A stretch of DNA of 64,000 nucleotides, from the NCBI RefSeq assembly GCF_020740795.1, contig NC_067282.1, positions 41,817,290 to 41,881,289 of the forward strand, in the 5' to 3' direction. A model generated the notes under the pieces. That model was not told the DNA's origin. It did not search any database and was given only the letters and a program-made list of their open reading frames with translations. Origin of the DNA: Apus apus (lineage: Eukaryota; Chordata; Aves; Apodiformes; Apodidae). Positions 57,544-64,000 of this stretch are shown here, one piece after another. Within the stretch, counting starts at the first letter, position 1. Every line of letters starts with the position of its first letter. A program made the translations under genes and the position numbers.

Positions 57544-60500
57544 CCAACTAAAAATTACCAGTGTTCCATTTTTGAGGCTCTTTATTTTCATTTATCTATT
57601 ACTTAAAGAATGTTTCTATTTTAACTTCCTTGCCCTGGTTTCCTGGTTTCTGGAACACTTATTATAAAGAGACCTTAGATACTTTGCTCACAAGTTGATA
57701 CCTATGCTTAGACACCCTCACATTTCTGCAGTCTGGATTTGAATACTACCCTAAATGTTTTCCAATTGTTGGCAGCATTTGTCTTGTCAGTTTAATATGC
57801 ATGCTAGGAATAACTTTGCAAGTCTGTGATTATTCGCTGTTCCAACTTTAACCATCTGTATGTTGTCCACGATGCAACACGTTATCATTATTAGTTATCA
57901 GTTATCAGTAAGTCCTTACAGTAATTACCACCCTTAAAAATTTCTTTAGCTTTTTATTAGACTCAGAAGAAGATGGGGAAAATATTTAAAACTTGCATTA
58001 CTAAAACTTTCATGTAAATATTTCCTGGAATCCATTGTCCCTTTTGTTGTGTGTTACAATATCTGAAGAAAACCTATTACAAAGGCTGCCTTCTTCCCCC
58101 TCCTCCCCTGCTCCATTAGTCTTAAATATATTACCTTTTCGTCAAGGAGAAATTGAAAAAAGGAGGGGGAGAAATTAGTTTAGGTGATTGAGAGTCTTAA
58201 TTATTTTGTTAAACAAATACATTCTTCTCCTTTCATTACGTCTCACTAATTGTGAAACTTGCAGAAGATTGATTATAGGCAAAAGAGGAAAGGTAATAAA
58301 GATGAGGGGTGAGGAAAGACATGATGCAAATTTAAAAAGAGAGAGAACAAAAGAGAGAGCAATCATGAAAACTCTACTGAGTAGGATTGATTTGAGTGTA
58401 GAATATATGGTACATTGGCAAGTCTTTCTCTTTGGAAGAGTTATCTAAGCCAGGCAAAGACAAAACAGTTTCATGAAGGGACTGGGTGGCTAGAAGGCAA
58501 TGTGTTGTCATTGGTGGCAGAGTCCGTTTCTTCCATTCTGCTCATCTGGTTACTTCTGTATAGCTATTTGCAAAGGTGGAAACTTTAAAACTTATTGATG
58601 GTAACTGATTTGGTACCCATTTTTTTCAGTACAAGGCGAACATTTTGTTCCAGTTGTAACACTGAAAAATCTTGAACATCCATTTTCAGAGATCTCATAC
58701 CACTGTTTCAGAATTCTGTGATCTTTTTGAAGCATTTTTAAAATGTATTATACTGTTAGGCTTTGGATGAGTTCACACATTAGTTTGAGTAAACGCAACA
58801 TAGACTTCAGTACAGCTTTTGCTGTGGCTGGCATCAGTCTTTTCTAACTTTAGATGCCTATAACTTAAAATGTCTATAAGGTACTTGTTTCTTTCCACTG
58901 ACTTATAAAGGAAGTCTACACGGCAGGCTCATATGTACATGACCACATTGTAAACATCTGAAGCTAGTTGAGATGAGTCCCACCTGTCTTTTCTGAGTTA
59001 AATGAGTTCCTTGTAGTCTCTTTTCACAAATTCATGGGGTTTGGAGCTTTTATGTTTTACCATCATTCTTACTGAGTCCTCTTCCGAAGCAGAATCTTTA
59101 AGCATTCGTCAAATTCTGGTCACAAAATTGAATGTTGTTATTCTGATGTATGATACAGTTTATATGCTGTCTTTTTATTTTAATGGGCTCTGCTTTCTTG
59201 CATGATTTGACACATTTTGATTGGCAGAAATTAATTTAGATTACATAGGTCTAGAGTTGTGATTATTACGAAGGATCTGGTTAATGATGCTACAGAAGGT
59301 AGGAAGATATCATGCTCCTTCAAACTTTGCAATCTTAGTGATCTGACAGGAACTGTTGTGAGAAATACTACACCCAAATGAACATGAAGCTTGCATTTGT
59401 CTTTTTAGAGAAAAGGGGAGGAAGGACAGACACAAATTGGGTAATACACCATACTGTTTCTGTAATATAAAATGTATGCAAGTCTCTTGGGGTCTAAATG
59501 TGACAGCACCATTTAACAAAATGTGCAATAACTGTACTTAAAATGCAATATATAGTTGATAAGTACAGGCTTTGCACAGGCTAATGGCTTTCCAGCAGGT
59601 TGTCATAGTGATGTCTGGGGGGGAGATTTCCCTTGACTAGATTCCACTGAAGTCTTACCACTGCCTCCTGTACTCAAGCACCACCTAACCTCAGAGGCAC
59701 TTAAAACCATTCTGCATTCCAAGTTGGAGCACATCTAGGTACAGGTCCCCGTGCATGCTCGGAAGTCTCCTGGTTTGGAAAGTTAAGTGCTTATTTTGAT
59801 ATGGGTAGGGAGGTGCTTGAACTCTATTCAAGTCCCTGAAGGGCCTGTTTTCATTAGATCATGGCTAGCTCATTCAAAAGCATTGAGTTCACTCCAGAAC
59901 GCTGCTAGAAGAGGAGGTAATGGATAAGCTTGTCTCTTCTGTAATGTGCTTTGTGCACTCGCCCAGGAAGTTCAAGACCTTGGTCCTTTCCCTCTCAGTC
60001 TCCCTAATTATTTAAACAGGTTTTGATGTTACCTGGAAGTTACGTCAATTTGCCCAGAATTATTGGCGACAAGTGTTGATATAGGTAATGCATGAGTTAA
60101 GCAAAATGCCACAGAGGAAAAATAAACAAATTTAGGAGATTTTTTTTAATGAAAGCTGATCACACAAATCCTTAAAAAAATTATAAAAATGCAATTAAAA
60201 TGTAACTTTTAGATTTTTTAAGCTATGTTAATTGCCTTTTTGCATTTCTTTTTCCATTATTAAAAAAAATAATAATAAAGCAACACCCAGATATTGCCAA
60301 TCATGTAATTACCTATAAGGTCTATAAATATAATTTGGAGAGTGACCCTTTTGGTTCATTTATTTTGTCATTGCATGTAATTACTTTTTTTGTAAATTAA
60401 ATTGAACTTTACTATTCCTAATTAAAGCTATTTTAGTCATGTTCAGATGGAGTTTTAATTTTTGTTCTAAGATTATTTTCTCCTGGTTTATACAAGGAGT

Positions 60501-61303
60501 TCTTATGCCAGCGTTACTCCTTAAATATCTGTTGTTTTGCCCTCTTAAAATCTTAGTCAGATTTTATTTTCCTAGATTGTATCTTACTTGACTTCTCATG
60601 GGATGGTTTCTTCATTCTCTTGAACATCTGAGTACCATTTATTTTAGTATTTGACCTTCCTTCAACACAGATAACTGGAATTACAATACTGGAATAACAA
60701 TATTTCAGATAATTTCCTGCTCTATCTTGTGTGATGCTATCATTTCCACTAGATGTGCTTTAGTTATTCCTGGAACTGTATTTCTTTTGCATAGCTGGAC
60801 CATGCTAGCTGTTTAGTTGTCCTGATATCATCTGATGAATCTAGGTCCTTTCCCTCATGCTGTTCTGTCATCTATTTGTCTGGATAAAAAGAGCAATCAC
60901 CGTAGAAGTTTTCTAGCCTTAAGTCTTAGATTCTGATTTGCTTTTGTGATTATGCTACTAATGTAAGAATCACACTGTAGCATATCTGAGAGGCACATCC
61001 CTCTGCCAGATGAGCAATCTTTTTGTTTCAAGTGCTCAGCATGAGGTACAACTCGCCTAGATGTAAGTGTACTCAGCATGGGACTACAAAGGTGTTGCCA
61101 TTATAGTAAGTGGAAACTTAGGAAGCACAATCAGTGGGGTTTGGTGAGCTTTTCAGCTGACCAAATAAAGGTTGCTGCTTCAGGGCTGCTGAGGGTTCTC
61201 TTTATATCTTTTTGACTGCGGAGACTAGATTTCTACCAGTCATACTGGGGACCTAACTTACAGGTAGGTGCCTAAACCTTTCTAAACTTGAATTTAAAAT
61301 GTA
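57544..61303 (+). other. PIBF1: PIBF1 intron segment
   Basis: No transposon recognised. It includes an AT-rich block at about 60140-60440 with several TAATTA-like homeodomain cores, and a more GC-rich patch near 59620-59800 that I cannot name. Confidence 0.6.
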
Positions 61304-61605
61304 GAAGAGTTGAGGTTGAAAGGGACCTCTGGAGGTCATCTTGTCCAACCACCTCACTAAAGCAGCCACCTAGAGCCAGTTGCCCTGGACCATGTCCAGA
61401 TGGCTTTTGAATATCCCCAAAGACGAAGATTCCGCAATCTCTCTGACCAACCTGTTAAGTCAATGTTCACAGTAAAAAGGGAAAAAAAACAAAAAGTGTT
61501 TCCTGATGTTCAAGTGGAACCTCCTGGACTTCCTTTTGTGCCTGTTGCCTCTGGTAATGTCACTGGGCACCACTGAAAAAAGCCTGGCTCCATTCTCTTT
61601 GCATA
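61304..61605 (-). mobile_element. Old CR1 fragment, minus strand
   Basis: Landmarks on the reverse strand are AGGGACCTCTGGAGGTCATC, GAATATCCCCAAAGACGAAG, GGACTTCCTTTTGTGCCTGT and AGCCTGGCTCCATTCTCTTT. It is diverged and 5'-truncated. Confidence 0.88.
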
Positions 61606-64000
61606 TTAGTGGTCTTAAATGTACACAGGTGATGTGGTAATGAACTATATAATTTAAGCAAATAATGGAGTCTTTAATGTAAAATGTTTTAAGTAGTAGC
61701 ATGATGATATAATGAAAGACAACATCTGGTGAATTTCAAGGCTTCTCTTCAAACTTAACCCACTAGAACATTTTCATAAAGGAAGCATTTGAAGCATTTT
61801 AAAATTAAATTTAGCAGAATTTAGTTGATGTGAAATACAAACCAGTCTTGTGTTAGTGAGATAAAAGATTGCCTGTGAGTAGGTTTGCTTTCTGTTTTCC
61901 TATCCCATCTTCCTTTTCTACAGCATTATTTAGACTGAGATGTGATAGGACTGCCTAAGCAACAATTCCTGAAATACGTTTTAAATCTATATTTTTTTCA
62001 AGTCTTCAACTACTCAGGGATATGTCAATACCACACAATAGTTGAATTGCTAAAAAAAAAAATTAAGTAGGTTTCAAAAATGATAATCAATGTGAACATA
62101 CATTACTGAATTGTGGGGGGGAAAATAGCATTTGTGAAAAGTGCGTTAAACAGAAAATACTTGATTTGTAAGAATACCTGTTTAATACACTCTGAGTTTT
62201 AGGAAGAGAGTAGTATAAGTTATGTTACAGTTCAAACATTAGGCCTACCTTTCACTTGCCTGCTGCATTTGAATTTTTCCCTATGTATTGTAGCTCATCT
62301 GTGAAAAGATTAGACGTGTTTAAGCATCACTTCTTAATTTCTTAAATTGTCTCTGACAATATTTCTGCTTACTCTTTTTCCATAATGTTTACAGTTCCAG
62401 CAATTTTTGTACTTACTTGCCTTGGTCTTCCTACACTTATTACCCTAAAAATAATCTTTATATATTCAAATTGATGCCAAGATGCCAGCAGTACAAATTA
62501 TAATGTATGATTCATGTTACAAACTCTTAGAGCACTTATCGGTGCACTAGTGCATTCCTATGAAATGACAAAGTCAGATATGTTTATATATGTAGACTGT
62601 AGAAACACTGAAAAATACCTTCTTTGTTGATCTTGCATGTGTGCACATTTCATATCAATTCAATGACCTTTAAATATGGTTAGAAAGTAGTAGTTTTCTG
62701 TTCCTGCCACACTAATGCTGAAATAGTAAATGAACCATTTAAAAACAGTATTCTGAAATACTACACGAAATTTGTTTGAAAATTAGAGCCATGATATGTT
62801 TTCCAAAATAAAAATTACATGTGTGTATCTGTGGAAGGAACATAATGAAGGGAAAAAAATAAAATTAAAAGTAACTGAAATGTGATTGTGCCAAATGAAA
62901 GAAGAATAGTTTTGCCAATATGACACGAATGCATATACATAGTTTGCTCTTTGGTATTATTTTGAACAGTCCTAGCATCCACATTTTCTTTTTTTGAAGC
63001 TGCATAAACTAATTTGAAGTCAGTGAGAAATGTAGATTGGGAACTGCACATGCAATTAGAGTTGTGGAAACTGGAGTTCACAGAAGAATAGCACCAGGGC
63101 AGTAATAGTTGTTGTTGTAATTTAAAGTATAAAATCTGACAATAGTATTTGCAATAGCAACAGACTTTTTAAAATCCAGAATGATAAAAAATTAATATGC
63201 AAGTTATAATTTTCCTAGTGTCTATTTTAAATACTTTCCTCTTTGCAAAGTTTATGATGTTATTTTCTGTCTTGATAAGAGTGCTGAATACTTCAGTATG
63301 CTGTTTATTTTATTAATCATATTGCATGTTGTATTTGATCATGATCTGAGAGATGCATTGAATTACTTAAAACACATGCTTTAGATTCCTATAGATCCAT
63401 AGTACAGTTGTTGAACATACCCTGCATTTCTAAAGAAGCAAAAAAAGATTGCTCACATTCATACAAGAGCTTGTTTCCAAGCCAAGAATGACAGATGCTG
63501 TTACAGCTAAGAAATGTGGTGTTTTAGGAAAACACTCAAACAGTAGTTAACTTAGGTCAAAGTAGAAAAAAATAATCCAGACTGGAGTTAAAGGTGCTTG
63601 AGATGTAGATGTCGGTTGTACAAACTGTCAAGGATTATGTTCCAATTCAGTAAATCTGCAATATCTGAATGAAATTAATTGTTCTGGTCTCTGTTTTTAT
63701 TAACTTAAAATGTGCCTTATGTCTTGTTTTAAGTAAATACATTACAATAATTTTTTTCATTATGTTTTCATACTGTAGATTATGTGTAAATGATAGCATA
63801 CCAAGGAATGGTGACAAAGGGAGTAGTCTGTACGTAATCCAAACCTCTGTGGCCTGCACTTGACTTTGCTGTGCCAAAGCAACATATTTGTCCTATTTTA
63901 ATGTTGACATGATCAGCTAGAGTCTTTAAATTCACTCCATGTGCTATTGAGGATAATTCAGGAGAGATTCGTTGTCATTATTAGCAAGAATCTGAGAGTA
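61606..64000 (+). other. PIBF1: PIBF1 intron, last segment of window
   Basis: AT-rich, with no element or exon recognised. Confidence 0.6.

Overview
The window is nuclear genomic DNA from a bird. The protein-coding sequence is split into short exons with GT-AG splice sites. The introns carry at least a dozen CR1 LINE fragments, the dominant avian retrotransposon, and one LTR of a family I recognise from bird genomes. There are no signs of prokaryotic organisation, CRISPR arrays, operons or plasmid features. The species cannot be fixed from the sequence alone.

The window holds two host genes arranged head to head. On the minus strand, positions 600-13595 carry the first 16 coding exons (711 codons) of DIS3, the catalytic endo/exoribonuclease of the RNA exosome. 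The last part of the gene, encoding the end of the RNB domain and the S1 domain, lies to the left of the window. On the plus strand, from the ATG at 14621, lie the first nine coding exons (440 codons plus 2 nt) of PIBF1 (progesterone immunomodulatory binding factor 1, also the centrosomal protein CEP90). Its last visible exon ends at 44832. The rest of the window, about 19 kb, is PIBF1 intron, and the remaining exons lie to the right. DIS3 and PIBF1 are also divergent neighbours on human 13q22, so this is conserved synteny.

Between the two start codons (1,025 bp) and over DIS3 exon 1 is a GC-rich, CpG-dense, TATA-less island (about 13080-14110). It is best read as a shared bidirectional promoter. 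Several long open frames in it are artefacts of GC richness.

Region by region: 1-13361 is the DIS3 body, with two CR1 fragments. 13362-14128 is DIS3 exon 1, the CpG island and a putative PIBF1 5' noncoding exon. 14557-44832 is the PIBF1 coding part, whose introns hold an LTR, CR1 copies and simple repeats. 44833-64000 is one PIBF1 intron with three CR1 copies, a G-run cluster and AT-rich stretches that could be conserved regulatory elements.

I did not find a new biological system. The most interesting observation is a sense-oriented LTR only 36 bp past the donor of PIBF1 coding exon 3. It carries a TATA box and a poly(A) signal, and the reading frame from that exon runs into it, so it could give a truncated PIBF1.
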